In this document: positions 10,241 to 19,543 of the stretch, one piece after another
Layout: the number at the start of each line of letters is the position of its first letter
How positions within the stretch are numbered: the stretch's first letter is position 1
DNA from: Paraconiothyrium sp. Pb-2020
Lineage: Eukaryota > Ascomycota > Dothideomycetes > Pleosporales > Didymosphaeriaceae
Length of the DNA: 64,000 bases
Assembly: GCA_022419385.1 (NCBI GenBank)
Contig: JAJUBI010000008.1
Location: 1,488,001-1,552,000 of the forward strand
Direction: 5' to 3'
The notes under the pieces: generated by a model
Databases searched by the model: none
What the model was told of the DNA's origin: nothing
What the model saw: only the letters and a program-made list of their open reading frames with translations
Made by a program: the position numbers and the translations under genes

Positions 10241-11248
10241 ATGGTCTTTCCTCTCCCCACCTCTAAGCTCGCCCTTAGCTCTTGCTGCCTCGGTCTCCAC
10301 CCATCCCATCTACTAGACGATAAAATTGAAGCAGCGGCGAAGTATGGCTTCGCCGGCATCGAAATAGTGTATGGCGATTTAGAGCGCTATGGCAGCGCCA
10401 GAAACCTCAGTATTACCTCCGCAGCACATCACATCCGCGAACTATGCGACAAACTCAATCTACATGTTCTCGCTCTCTGCCCATTTGAGAATTTTGAAGG
10501 TCATCCATCACCACTGGAAGACCGCCTCAGCACTGCGAGAGACTGGATAGATTTAGCGAGGACATTGAGAGCGGAATATCTGCAAGTCCCGGCTCAGTAC
10601 GGACCCGATGCCTCAATGGATATTGCAGTCATCATATCCGAACTTCAACAACTGGCTGATATCGGTGCCGCCGCAGAACCTAACATCGGTATAGCGTACG
10701 AGGCTATGGGCTGGTCTATCGTGCATAAGAGTTGGGAATCTACGCTGAAGCTTGCGAAGCTTGTGAACAGGCCGAATTTTGGCATTTGCGTTGACAACTT
10801 TCACGTTGCGTCGCTGCTGTGGGGGGACCCGGCCCACACTAGTGGAAAGTATCCCAATGCGGACGGCAAGCTGGCCGCATCGTTGGCGAGACTAGTGAGC
10901 GAGCTTCCGCTCGAGAAGCTATTCTATGTACAGTTGTCCGGTGGAGAAAGGTTCTCGCCCGTATATTCCTCGAAGCATCCATGGTATCTGGAGGGCGAAG
11001 CGAAGGAGTTTACGTGGTCTAAACACGCAAGGCCGTTTCCACTAGAAACCGAAAAGGGAGACTATATGCCCGTTGTTCAGATTTTGGAAGCCATCCTTCA
11101 GACGGGGTATCAAGGCTGGATATCGCTCGAGACATTTGATCGCCAAATGCGGGATCCCGGATTCGATATTGAGACTGCTGCGGCGAGGGCGGAGGTATCG
11201 GTAAAGCGTTTACGGAAGGCGGTAGGCGGCAAAGCTGCGAAGCTTTAA
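10241..11248 (+). CDS. 3-dehydroshikimate dehydratase (quinate catabolism type)
   Basis: Single exon, 335 residues, matching the fungal QutC/Qa-4 type. The enzyme converts 3-dehydroshikimate to protocatechuate, the exit of quinate/shikimate catabolism into the beta-ketoadipate pathway, in the cytosol. It is a xylose-isomerase-like TIM barrel: S-S-C-C-L-G-L-H-P near residue 12, G-F-A-G-I-E-I near 37, Y-L-Q-V-P near 113, I-A-Y-E-A near 150 (metal ligand Glu), G-I-C-V-D-N-F-H near 182 (Asp/His), Y-V-Q-L-S near 230 and W-I-S-L-E near 290. No other quinate genes (dehydrogenase, dehydroquinase, activator, repressor) lie nearby in this window. The stop is 33 bp from the stop of the convergent phosphatase gene. 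Confidence 0.85.
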   Translation: MVFPLPTSKLALSSCCLGLHPSHLLDDKIEAAAKYGFAGIEIVYGDLERYGSARNLSITSAAHHIRELCDKLNLHVLALCPFENFEGHPSPLEDRLSTARDWIDLARTLRAEYLQVPAQYGPDASMDIAVIISELQQLADIGAAAEPNIGIAYEAMGWSIVHKSWESTLKLAKLVNRPNFGICVDNFHVASLLWGDPAHTSGKYPNADGKLAASLARLVSELPLEKLFYVQLSGGERFSPVYSSKHPWYLEGEAKEFTWSKHARPFPLETEKGDYMPVVQILEAILQTGYQGWISLETFDRQMRDPGFDIETAAARAEVSVKRLRKAVGGKAAKL

Positions 11249-11281
11249 ATAAAAGTAATCCAAGCCATTACCTTGACGATT

Positions 11282-12583
11282 TCAGCCTTTTCGTCGCTTG
11301 CATAGGGCGGCGACTACGCTGATATCATCGAGTTTACCTGATTGGCATAAGTTTAGTCAAAACACAAAGATGCAACCCCAGCGAACTCACCTCCTTCGAT
11401 GGACAGGCCCTCGTCAATCGCCTTCTCCATATAAGGACTCTCGGCAAACGGGTCCTCAGCAATCGTCCGTGCAGCATTCACTAATTCTTGAGCGACATAT
11501 CGCATCCCGTCTGCGTAACCCTGTTCGGCAGGCTCCTTGTCAGGATGTGCCAAGCTCTTCTGGTCCAGCCACTTGTACATGCTGTCCACGACGTTCTCCA
11601 CCACTTCATGCTCCCACAAGTTGTCGACCACACCGTCAGTCATAGCAATGACGATATCATCTTCCTCGATCTCAATGCGATCCATTACTGCGTTCTGAGC
11701 AGGCGTGTCAGGACTGTTTGTTCCCAGCTGCCGCGGGCAATCGAACCAGTGCCATTGCTCAGTAGTCTTGAAGATGACCTCCTTGTCCCTCGGCCGTATG
11801 ACTAGAATCTGCGAGTCGCCGAGCTGCGTAATATACAGGACTGGGCGTGTTGGATTGTGATCATCTGCACTGAGAAGCGCGGCGCATGCGGTCGTTGTCC
11901 CGAACCACTCATTTGGTTCGGACGTTGCCTCTCGTGTCTGCTCAAACGCCCTCTCGAGATACGAAACGGGATCTGGCTCATGTTGTGGGTCGTACTTTGC
12001 GTGCTCGGCTTCTAAAGACCAAAAGTGGAGGATCAGTCTCGACCAGAGCCTGGGGTGAGATTAGCTACTAATGCACATCTAGATAAGGGATTTCATACGC
12101 AGCATGTCCTTTCTCTTTAGTTGCCCAAGCACCCACCCCGTCATTTGCCCCAATAAAGTAATCGCTGACCAACACTGCGTCATCCCCATTTGTGACGCCC
12201 CGGATCATTTCGCCATTGACCTTAGGCCGTCTGTCTCTGCTCTTGTGATGGGTACTCAGAGGCTCGGAGAAGCTCGTCGAGGGCAACGATAGGAATGGCG
12301 GCGGAAATGGACGCGACGGACGTTTATGATACAGCGCGTATCCGGCTTCGAAGTAGAAGGGTGGTTTAGACACAGGCGGGGCAGCATCTTCTGGAACTGG
12401 TGTAGTCGTTCCTCCCCTTGGGCCCTGCGCGGGACGAGCGTAGGATCGCACAATCGTAGTGGGTAGCGAAAGGTAGGGTGCTTGCGGATGTAATCGCCGG
12501 GCAGCAGAGACGTGCTGGAATAGAACGCCGATGGACAACGAACCGCGCGGGGTCATTCCAGCGATGCACGAGCGGACGAGCAT
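11282..12583 (-). CDS. PTC7: PTC7-type PP2C phosphatase, mitochondrial
   Basis: Exons 12099-12583, 11391-12049 and 11282-11337 join in phase to 399 residues. PTC7 phosphatases are Mg/Mn-dependent Ser/Thr phosphatases; in yeast Ptc7 is mitochondrial and dephosphorylates Coq7 to activate coenzyme Q synthesis. Here the Arg/Ala-rich N terminus (H-V-S-A-A-R-R-L...V-R-S-Y-A) is presequence-like. Catalytic-domain motifs: G-A-N-D-G-V-G-A-W near residue 145 (metal Asp), G-T-T-T-A near 215, Q-L-G-D-S-Q near 240, A-M-T-D-G-V-V-D-N-L near 305 and the terminal G-G-K-L-D-D-I-S-V-V. That last motif appears only after the final intron is removed; without splicing the protein would end in an unrelated tail, so the short last exon is well supported. 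Confidence 0.88.
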
Positions 12584-13114
12584 AGGCGCGATGGCCGCGT
12601 GCGCGTATGCGGTGCAGTTTCAGATACGCATGGGAGCTGGTTGTTTGTTGAGGATGCGGACATGGCTCGGAATGGTTGGCTGCGGGCTGAATAATAAGCC
12701 GGTAGTGACGTTGCAGGGTATCGCCGGAGCATCGCGGCGGACTTCCTTCGAGCTTCGACGAAAACTTGGTATGTAATTCACAGGGATACCTGTCGGCCAT
12801 CTCAAGTGAAAAGAACTAAGTCTACATTTTTCCTTAAAGTAAGGCCACTTCGGGGTGATCTACACCGACCCGGATCTGCATCTGCAGGTACACAGTGCTT
12901 GTAACCCCCACGTGTTTGCTTTTCACTGTCTGGTATCTTTGATGAAAGTCTGAGCCTCGAACGCAAGGCTCAAATGCGTCAGGATCGAGGAATTAATTTT
13001 GCATGAGGCCCTTAATAAACACCTATCAGCCCACGCGAATCCCTCTCGAACGCCGAAGCAATGCATGCCGTGATATATCCACCCGCGAACTGAAACGCAA
13101 CCTGCCTAGCACTC
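12584..13114. other. Intergenic, 531 bp
   Basis: Promoter of the PTC7-like gene and 3' flank of the CBS gene. Open frames here are shadows or unsupported. Confidence 0.55.
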
Positions 13115-13649
13115 TCAAGCTCTTCTCTTAACAAAGCTCTCCAAATCCTCCTTCGTCGCTACACCTAGCACAAACTTTCTTGACCCGTCCGTTACAACCG
13201 CAAACTCTTGCTTCCCCAACCCGTCCACACCACCATTGAAGAACTCCTCCAATTCCTCCAACGGTGTCTCCAGCGTGATGACCTTGTACCGTGTACCGCG
13301 TCTCCGAAACTTTTGCATCGCTGCCTCCACCGGATCGCTATCCTTCACCTTCCCTTCCTTGAGAAGCTGTTGAAGCCGAGGAATGCTGATGTAGCCGAGT
13401 AGCGCGCGGTTTTCAGACGTCACCGTGAGATGTGTATAGTCGCGTTCGAGCCCGGACATTAGGGCGTGCGAGACAGGGTCGGTCGGTCGACATGATAGCG
13501 CAGGCGGAGGCTCAAGATCTTCTACCGTTGCCTGTCACAGGTTAGTCGCGAGATGCAAAACCAGCGCGCAGGGCACGTACCCCGCGATATTTATTCGCCC
13601 ATAGTGACTGGTAATCATCATTCGCTGTGGGAGGAGCTTCGATAGACAT
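13115..13649 (-). CDS. CBS-domain protein, 161 residues
   Basis: Exons 13581-13649 and 13115-13531; the intron (GTACGT...CAG) is in phase 0. After the N terminus M-S-I-E-A-P-P the protein is essentially one pair of CBS motifs: P-T-D-P-V-S-H-A-L-M...L-L-G-Y-I-S-I and then T-P-L-E-E-L-E-E-F-F-N...F-A-V-V-T-D-G-S-R-K-F-V-L-G-V-A-T-K-E-D-L. Such pairs (Bateman modules) bind adenosyl ligands. The arrangement resembles the C-terminal regulatory part of cystathionine beta-synthase, but here it is a stand-alone protein as in several fungi. Ligand and partner cannot be told from sequence. Confidence 0.85.
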
Positions 13650-14166
13650 GGTTGTAGTCGGAGAGGTGGGGTGGTGGGGTAGCTTGAATTGTTAGAAGGA
13701 ATGAATCGCTCGAGAAGCCTCCCCCGCACTAATTGCGCACGAGCCAACGATGAAGCTCATCACAGTAAAAGACTTGATTAACATGATCGTATGATTCCAG
13801 ACTGCATGGATTTTTAACCCAATGTTTTTCCCAAGGTCCCACGCTACGGAACGCCACTCCAGCCTCCCAAGCATCAATCGACCGCTGTGGCACGCGGGAT
13901 AGCCTGACGCCTGATGAGCGTCTCGACTTTTTCTGCCTCGCAGCGACCCAGCCCCCAAGTTTACCTGTTTTGAAGATGCAGTAATCATAGTTTCGACAAA
14001 TGAATGATACATAATAGAGTGACCTGGTACGAACCTAAGACTCGGCGCACGTATGTGATCTGGCGCAATCGCAAGGCGCCTAGCATTATTCACCTTCCGT
14101 GTGACTTTAGTTCGTGACCCGGGCTGTATCGTGGACTTTGGGCGGCCGAGTGGATTCTGGTTCAAC
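13650..14166. other. Intergenic, 517 bp
   Basis: Upstream region of the CBS gene and 3' flank of the SRRM1-like gene. A minus-strand frame across 13692-14165 is open but has no family features (see rejected items). Confidence 0.5.
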
Positions 14167-15546
14167 TCAATCTTCTTCTGGGGATTCTCTTGGGGTTCGA
14201 GAGATCCGACGGGCGGACCTGCTGCGCGATCTTGACCTTGAGGCGTCCTGTTTACGCTTCTTCACATCAGCCCGTGCTTCAGAATCTACAGAAGATGAGG
14301 AACGTCTCCGTCTGTTCGCCTTTCGCGCAGGTTGTGGGGTAACAGACCGTGAATCGGGTGATCGTGATTCAACATGACTTCGTCGACGGCGCGGTGGACT
14401 TCGAGATCGAGATCGCGACAGCCTGAGTGATGGTGAGCTTGACTTGTCCCTTGGTGTAGAAGATCTAGAGCGAGGCCTGCGCAACCTTCTGCTGTCATTG
14501 CTTGGAGAAAATGCCCTGCCGTGACTCCTAGCTCTCGGACGACGCGCGGGCGACCTTGAAGGAGAGCGACGGGAGCGACGGATCGGAGATCTGGAGCGAT
14601 CGGAGGAGGGTGCTCGGCGGGCCCGTCGAGGAGGGCTCCTCGAGCGGCTCGACGATGGCGAACGACGGCGACGACGAACGGGTGACCGGGATCGTCTAGG
14701 AGAAGGAGATCGGCGGCGATCGCGAGATCTATCACGACGTCCGCTGCCACGACCGCGGCCGCGACCTTCTGGCACGTAGACATCTCGCTCACGACGCGGT
14801 GGTGGAGAGCCCCTTCTTCCCCTAAAGTCGTCAGTATCTTGTCTATTATGAGCAGTATCCGTAACGTACGGTGGAGGAGGCCTTTCATCGCGACGACGTG
14901 GACCACGGTCACCTCGGAAGCCTCCACGACCGCGACCTCGTTCAGGGCGGTCACGACCACGGTCGGGTCCACGGTCGGGTCCGCGATCGAATCCACGATC
15001 AGAACGCTCGTTGCGGCGGAACGAATCAAGCATTTGCTCTTCTTCGCGGCGGTTCTGTAGCGCGGCTTTTGATGCCTATGTATACACGTCAGCACTGTGA
15101 ATGTGATCGAGATTGAAGGGTTGGCGCAACGCACCTTTTCCTGTTGGAGCTCAAGCTTCTTTGCCTCGAGCATCGCTGTTGGTACACCCAAGGGACTTTC
15201 TTGCGCACTTAGCATTAGGTTCCACAGCTCTTTACAGAACTTGGGGCCTTCGGCGTCGAGGAAGCCTTGGAGCTGAACTTGTAGTTCCTTGATCTTAGGC
15301 TGCATAACAACGAATTAGCTTGGGAACAGTCCAGTTTGTGGGTATACTGACAAATTGGTCGGTTTCAAGGATGTTGTAAACCATGTCCACTACGATGTCG
15401 TCCTCCGGAAGGATGTCGTTGATCTTGCTGGCGATCCATGTTTTGATAACGTCGAGGTTGACTTTCTTGGTGTCCACACGCTTGTCGAACTCGGGCGGGA
15501 ATTTGGTCGCTTTCAGGACTCTCTGGGTCGCAGCATCCAGAGGCAT
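14167..15546 (-). CDS. PWI-domain RS-rich splicing factor (SRRM1/SRm160-like)
   Basis: Exons 15352-15546, 15135-15299 and 14167-15075, all phase 0, give 422 residues. Residues 1-110 form a PWI domain: F-P-P-E-F-D-K-R-V-D, V-I-K-T-W-I near 35, D-D-I-V-V-D-M-V-Y-N near 50, then L-Q-G-F-L and F-C-K-E-L-W-N-L-M. The PWI domain binds nucleic acid in splicing co-activators. From about residue 120 the chain is Arg-rich, first Arg-Gly/Asp-Arg (D-R-G-P-D-R-G repeats), then many R-S-R-S-P-x-R-R units, typical of a phosphorylated RS domain that works in spliceosomal and exon-junction assemblies in the nucleus. A 48-nt segment at 14822-14869 is probably a further stopless intron, which would give 406 residues. 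The start is the first ATG before the conserved PWI start. Confidence 0.87.
14822..14869 (-). other. Probable stopless 48-nt intron in SRRM1-like gene
   Basis: Read on the minus strand it starts GTACGT, has a CTGAC branch-like motif shortly before the end, and ends TTTAG. It is a multiple of 3 and has no stop, so both forms are open. The 16 residues it would encode (Y-V-T-D-T-A-H-N...) break an otherwise continuous Arg/Pro-rich stretch, which favours removal. Confidence 0.65.
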
Positions 15547-16322
15547 TGTCGCGACGCTGCTCCCAATTGCAGTTGTTGGTGGGAGGCTGGAGAGAGTCGC
15601 GGGGGGTATTCGCGTTGTCGGAGAGCGGAGCGCAGCTCGTGTGGAGCTACTGGAGGTTAGTAAGTCGGAGCTGCGGCCAATCAACGCTTCCTCCGCCCGC
15701 AGTCCGTCTTGCTGGGCAAGGGTTCGAACGAGCATCAGTTGTGCAACGATGAGCGGAGCGAGGTGTAGGGCTCTACCATTAGTCACCTTTCTGAGCTTAA
15801 TGTTGGACAAAAGGCATCCTCCACAAGACGAATGATGTCAAAAATACTCTCTATCAATTGATCGCACATCGGGGCACGGTCGATGAACTTAGGGCCCAGT
15901 ACAATTACAGTAGTATTTTCAACCTACTGCTTCTAAGGACTTGTTGATCGTAATACGACTGCTCACGCTTTCTTTCTTGCAGCCGAAATCCAAACCTTGA
16001 CTGAACGTGTGTTCCAAACATCCCAACATGAAGTGCGACTGCCTCATTGACATGCTGCCTTCTGTCTTGTTTGATCGTGACTTCTGATCGCGTCCACACG
16101 CTAGTTGCGATGCAAAGAGGGCATCTACAGCAGGACCGACAACAAGAGATCTCCCATTTATGCTTCACCGCCCACCCTACTTTACCACCTTCTCCAGCGA
16201 TTGCTCGTTGTGTCGTCTTATCCCATCCTTACCACGGCACATCACTCACTCCTTTTCTTCCCTTCGCTCGACACAACGAGCTCGGCTAGGCTCCGCTTTG
16301 TCACCATCCTCACCATCACATC
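15547..16322. other. Divergent promoter region, 776 bp
   Basis: Lies between the SRRM1-like and Pro-Glu repeat genes. The right part has pyrimidine-rich tracts (about 16180-16320) typical of a leader. Long antiparallel open frames around 15550-15830 have no domains. Confidence 0.5.
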
Positions 16323-17424
16323 ATGTCTGATGCCGAGGCTCCGCTACCACCGCCTGTCATCGAAATAGCACAGCCAGCTGATGCAACGCCTACTACTGAG
16401 GGACCGCCCGAGGCTCCACCACCGACTCCAATTGCGGAAGAGCTGCCGTCGCCATGTACGTCGATATCACTTCTTCCCTGACACAGCTGACGGTTCTCGA
16501 GTTTTCCCAGAAGAGACTATGGTCGTCACAACGGAAGATGGCAAGCCCGTCGAGGCTATTGTAACTGATCCGGCTGACGAAGGCGTTGCAACCGTTGAAG
16601 CCCTTCTGGAGCCCGAGCTGCAGCCCGAACCCGAGCCGACAACTCCCCCACAAGAGGAAGAGCATGATAAGGAACCTAAAAAGGAACCTGAGCCTGAGCC
16701 AGAACCGGAGAACGATCCCGAACAAGAGCCTTCTGTCGAAGAGAAGGGCGAGGATGAACCCCAGCCTGCACCCGAGCCTGCGAAAGAAGAGCCACCTTCC
16801 GAGCCTCCGGTAGAGTTAGTAGCTGAGTCTGAGCCGGAACCTGGCAAGGAGCCTGAGCCCGAGCCTGAGCCCGAGCCCAAGAAGTCACCTCCTGCCGAAG
16901 AAAAGGTTGAGGAGGAAGCCCAACCTGAACCGGAGCCCGTTGTCGATGTGGAGCCAACCGTAGAAGGCGCAGCCGAGGAAGCGCCTCAACCGGAGCCGGA
17001 ACTGGAGCCTCCTGTTGAAGAGGTGAAGCCGGAAGAGCTGTTAGCAATAGTCGAAAAGAAAGCCCAAGAGGAACCTCAACCCGAGCCCGACCCAGAACCG
17101 GAGCCTGAGCCTCCAGTCGAGGACGAGCCACCCACAGAAGAGCCGACAGAAAAGGAGCCTATCATCTTGGAAGGACCGAAGGCTGAAGAGTTGCCGCTAG
17201 CAGAAGAACCTTTGGCAGAAAAGAAGAAAGAGGAGCTGACACCGGTGCTTGAGCCACTCAAGCGCAGGAAGAGAGATGTGGTGCGGGCCAAAGCAGTCCC
17301 TAAATTTCCCATCAAGCTCATTGCCGGTCCCGAGATTGGAGCCGTCGCCATCTTCCTGATAAAAGAGAAAGCCAAAGGTGTGGATATCAGCCCGCAGCTG
17401 AATGCGCTCAAGAAGGGCGGTTGA
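16323..17424 (+). CDS. Pro-Glu repeat (EP-rich) disordered protein
   Basis: Exon 1 is 16323-16455 and ends ...P-S-P before a GTACGT donor; without splicing it stops soon after. Exon 2 starts near 16502 (GAG acceptor, 46-nt intron) or 16487 (CAG acceptor, an implausibly short 31-nt intron); both keep frame, giving 351 or 356 residues. Roughly residues 60-290 are dense E-P-E-P and E-E-P-Q-P repeats, extremely acidic and surely disordered. The last 60 residues are different: a basic patch (K-R-R-K-R-D-V-V-R-A-K) and a hydrophobic segment (I-K-L-I-A-G-P-E-I-G-A-V-A-I-F-L-I) that could be a short amphipathic or membrane-associating helix. No signal peptide is seen. I do not recognise a family. Confidence 0.7.
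16610..17120 (+). repeat. Degenerate GAGCC(T/C)GA tract encoding Glu-Pro repeats
   Basis: Codons alternate GAG/GAA and CCN over about 500 bp, densest near 16840-16885 and 17080-17115. Synonymous variation shows it is not a recent expansion throughout, except in the 16840-16885 block where units are near identical. Confidence 0.7.
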
Positions 17425-17843
17425 GAAGCCGCTATTGTCTCCTACGTCAACGCTCAAACACCGCCTTTTTCCTAAGCTTGCTTTTACTAGGTGGTTTTGC
17501 TTTGGCAAAGATCATTGGATTGCAGCAAATTGGTAGTTTCCTCTCGCAATGTCAATTGTCCTTCGTCTTGTCATTTCCTGCGCATTGCTCTTGTACCGCC
17601 TTTGGGATTCTAGAGTTCACCAAAACGTAGAGCGCCTTTTGTACAACTGGAGCAATGTAGAAATATCGTACGCTGCCCAAGAGTTCGTGTCGCATAGTCA
17701 CGCAGTCTTTCCCCATCTCAACCATGCCCTCAATGCGCCGTCTTTAAGGTGGAGAAACGCTGGCTTTCCTCGTGCAAAGGTCCTTTGAGACAACCATTCC
17801 TCCCCATGTCATCATCTTGAATATGCTCCTCTATCAACGACCG
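17425..17843. other. Intergenic between convergent genes, 419 bp
   Basis: The 3' flanks only; no element supported. Confidence 0.55.
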
Positions 17844-18134
17844 TCAAATCCCAACAGCTCTATCCACGCTCGCCCTTGCCTCCTCCAATCCAGACTCAAG
17901 CTCACCCCTCCGGTGCGCCTCCTTGACCGCGTAGTGCAGCTCCACGAGCTCTTTTGCGCGCTTGATGTCGCTATCTTGCTCCTCCGTCTTCTCTGCTGCT
18001 GCTTTGTCAGTGGTATCTGGGCGCGCGGAGACGAGGGCGAGGGCCGCAGCGGGGTCGCACACCCGGAGGGAGACGAGGTCGGAGAGGAGGTGTGCGAGTT
18101 GGAGTTGGGAAGGGGGCGGTGGTTGGGAGGTCAT
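17844..18134 (-). CDS. Small helical hypothetical protein, 96 residues
   Basis: An ATG at 18134 opens a 96-codon frame (M-T-S-Q-P-P-P-P...A-V-G-I). After a Pro-rich start it is predicted by eye to be nearly all helix, with heptad-like Leu spacing (L-Q-L-A-H-L-L-S-D-L-V-S-L) and a charged second half (D-I-K-R-A-K-E-L-V-E-L-H-Y-A-V-K-E-A-H-R). It is divergent with the FAHD1-like gene (273 bp between starts). Size and composition suggest a small complex subunit, but I cannot name the family. Confidence 0.6.
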   Translation of the reverse strand: MTSQPPPPSQLQLAHLLSDLVSLRVCDPAAALALVSARPDTTDKAAAEKTEEQDSDIKRAKELVELHYAVKEAHRRGELESGLEEARASVDRAVGI

Positions 18135-18407
18135 CGTTGCTTCGCCGTGGATGATTGGGGTAGCTGGTTAGTCTGGTGAGTTTGGAGGTAGTGTTGTTGG
18201 TGGGGATAAATGCAGGTCCAGGCGGGGACTGGAGCTCTCCGCGGTGGGACGCTGGGCGCCGACCTCGGTCATGTCCGGCAGGGGTCCCGAGCGTGTCGGG
18301 ATCGCAACCGTGACCTCCAGTTATCTCTTCGTACATCAATTGGATGCGACAGTGTATCTTTTGACATTCTTTCTTGTATATACCGCTTTGTATATACTTT
18401 GGGAACC

Positions 18408-19460
18408 ATGGCGAGCATACAGTCGATAAAGCAGGGCTGCCGGAAGGTACGTGTGTGATTAATGCTTGGATGTACGATGGAGGTCAAGGAGAGAAAGAGC
18501 CTGGAATTGGTGTATTGATCGGTTTGAGGTGCCTAAATTTGGTACTGTAGCTCAATGGTGTGGTCGAGCAGAAGCCCGAGCATTGCTCTCCGCATTTGCA
18601 ATTGAAAGACTTGGGATGTATCAGTCACTGACTTTGTGCCTAGGTCATGTGCATAGGCAGGAACTATGCGTAAGTCACGATTTGTCAAAGGTACAGATTG
18701 ATATGCTGGATAACACTGATGCATATTTCAGCGACCACATCACCGAGCTCAACAGTGCCCGCCCCAAACAACCCTTCTTCTTCCTCAAGCCCCCGTCATC
18801 GATCTTGCTTCCAGGCGCTGGGCCAGTCCTCCGTCCCCGTGGTGTAACCATGCACTACGAAGTCGAGCTCGGTCTCGTCATGGGCAAGACACTGCGCGAT
18901 CTGGATCCTGAGGACACCAAGGGAGCCATGGACGCAATTGAAGGTACTTCATTTCCTACTCCATATCCGATTGTAGCTATCCTGATGTAATGTGCGAAAC
19001 TAAAAACTGACATCGACTTTTTCACCCAATAGGATATCTCCTGGCAATCGATATGACTGCGCGCAATGTCCAGGATGAAGCCAAGAAGAAGGGTCTTCCT
19101 TGGTCCATCGCCAAAGGCTTCGACACCTTCCTGCCCATCTCAAACTTCATCGCCAAGTCCCGAATTCCTAACCCGCAAAATGCTCATCTATGGCTGTCTG
19201 TTAACAATGAGATAAAGCAATCCGATAACACCGATCTGATGCTGTTCCGGTACCCTAGGATGCTGAGTGACATCAGCCGCGTGATGACTCTGGAGAAGGG
19301 TGATATCGTATTGACGGGAACACCCAAGGGTGTAGGACCGGTCAAGACAGGCGATATCATGAGAGCGGGTCTGAAGGTTGATGGCAAGGATATTGAAGAG
19401 GCGAATCTCGAGGTACCGGTCGCTGATCGAGAGGGTCCGTATGAGTTTAAGGAGACGTAG
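18408..19460 (+). CDS. FAHD1-type acylpyruvate hydrolase / oxaloacetate decarboxylase
   Basis: Exons 18408-18446, 18644-18669, 18732-18943 and 19033-19460 give 234 residues. FAHD1 enzymes cleave acylpyruvates and decarboxylate oxaloacetate, usually in mitochondria. The tiny exon 2 (26 nt) encodes V-M-C-I-G-R-N-Y, and joining it to exon 3 restores the family signature I-G-R-N-Y-A-D-H. Further motifs: F-F-L-K-P-P-S-S-I near residue 44, the metal-binding Y-E-V-E-L-G near 70, A-I-D-M-T-A-R-N near 100, K-G-F-D-T-F-L-P near 120 and G-D-I-V-L-T-G-T-P-K-G-V-G near 190. Intron 1 (197 nt) is long for this genome. The stop lies 83 bp from the convergent coiled-coil gene. Confidence 0.88.
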
Positions 19461-19543
19461 TTTGCATCGAGTAGCTGGCAAAATAAGTTTCAACCACCCA
19501 TATCCGGTCCAATTTCAGTGTTTGTGCGGATCTTACTGCTCGT

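Noticed and set aside
13692..14165. 157-codon minus-strand open frame between the CBS and SRRM1-like genes
   Set aside because: No domain, signal or splice-supported extension; composition is like intergenic DNA and it abuts the stop of the SRRM1-like gene.
15700..15740. GGGTTCGAACG as a tRNA T-loop
   Set aside because: No cloverleaf can be formed with flanking sequence on either strand.
16456..16486. 31-nt intron with CAG acceptor in the Glu-Pro repeat gene
   Set aside because: Too short for fungal splicing; the GAG acceptor 15 nt later gives a 46-nt intron with a proper branch motif, though it is not a typical acceptor either.
18537..18620. tRNA-like D-arm (TAGCTCAATGGT...GAGCA) in intron 1 of the FAHD1-like gene
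   Set aside because: No matching T-arm, anticodon stem or acceptor stem is found downstream; the similarity is limited to the D-arm.
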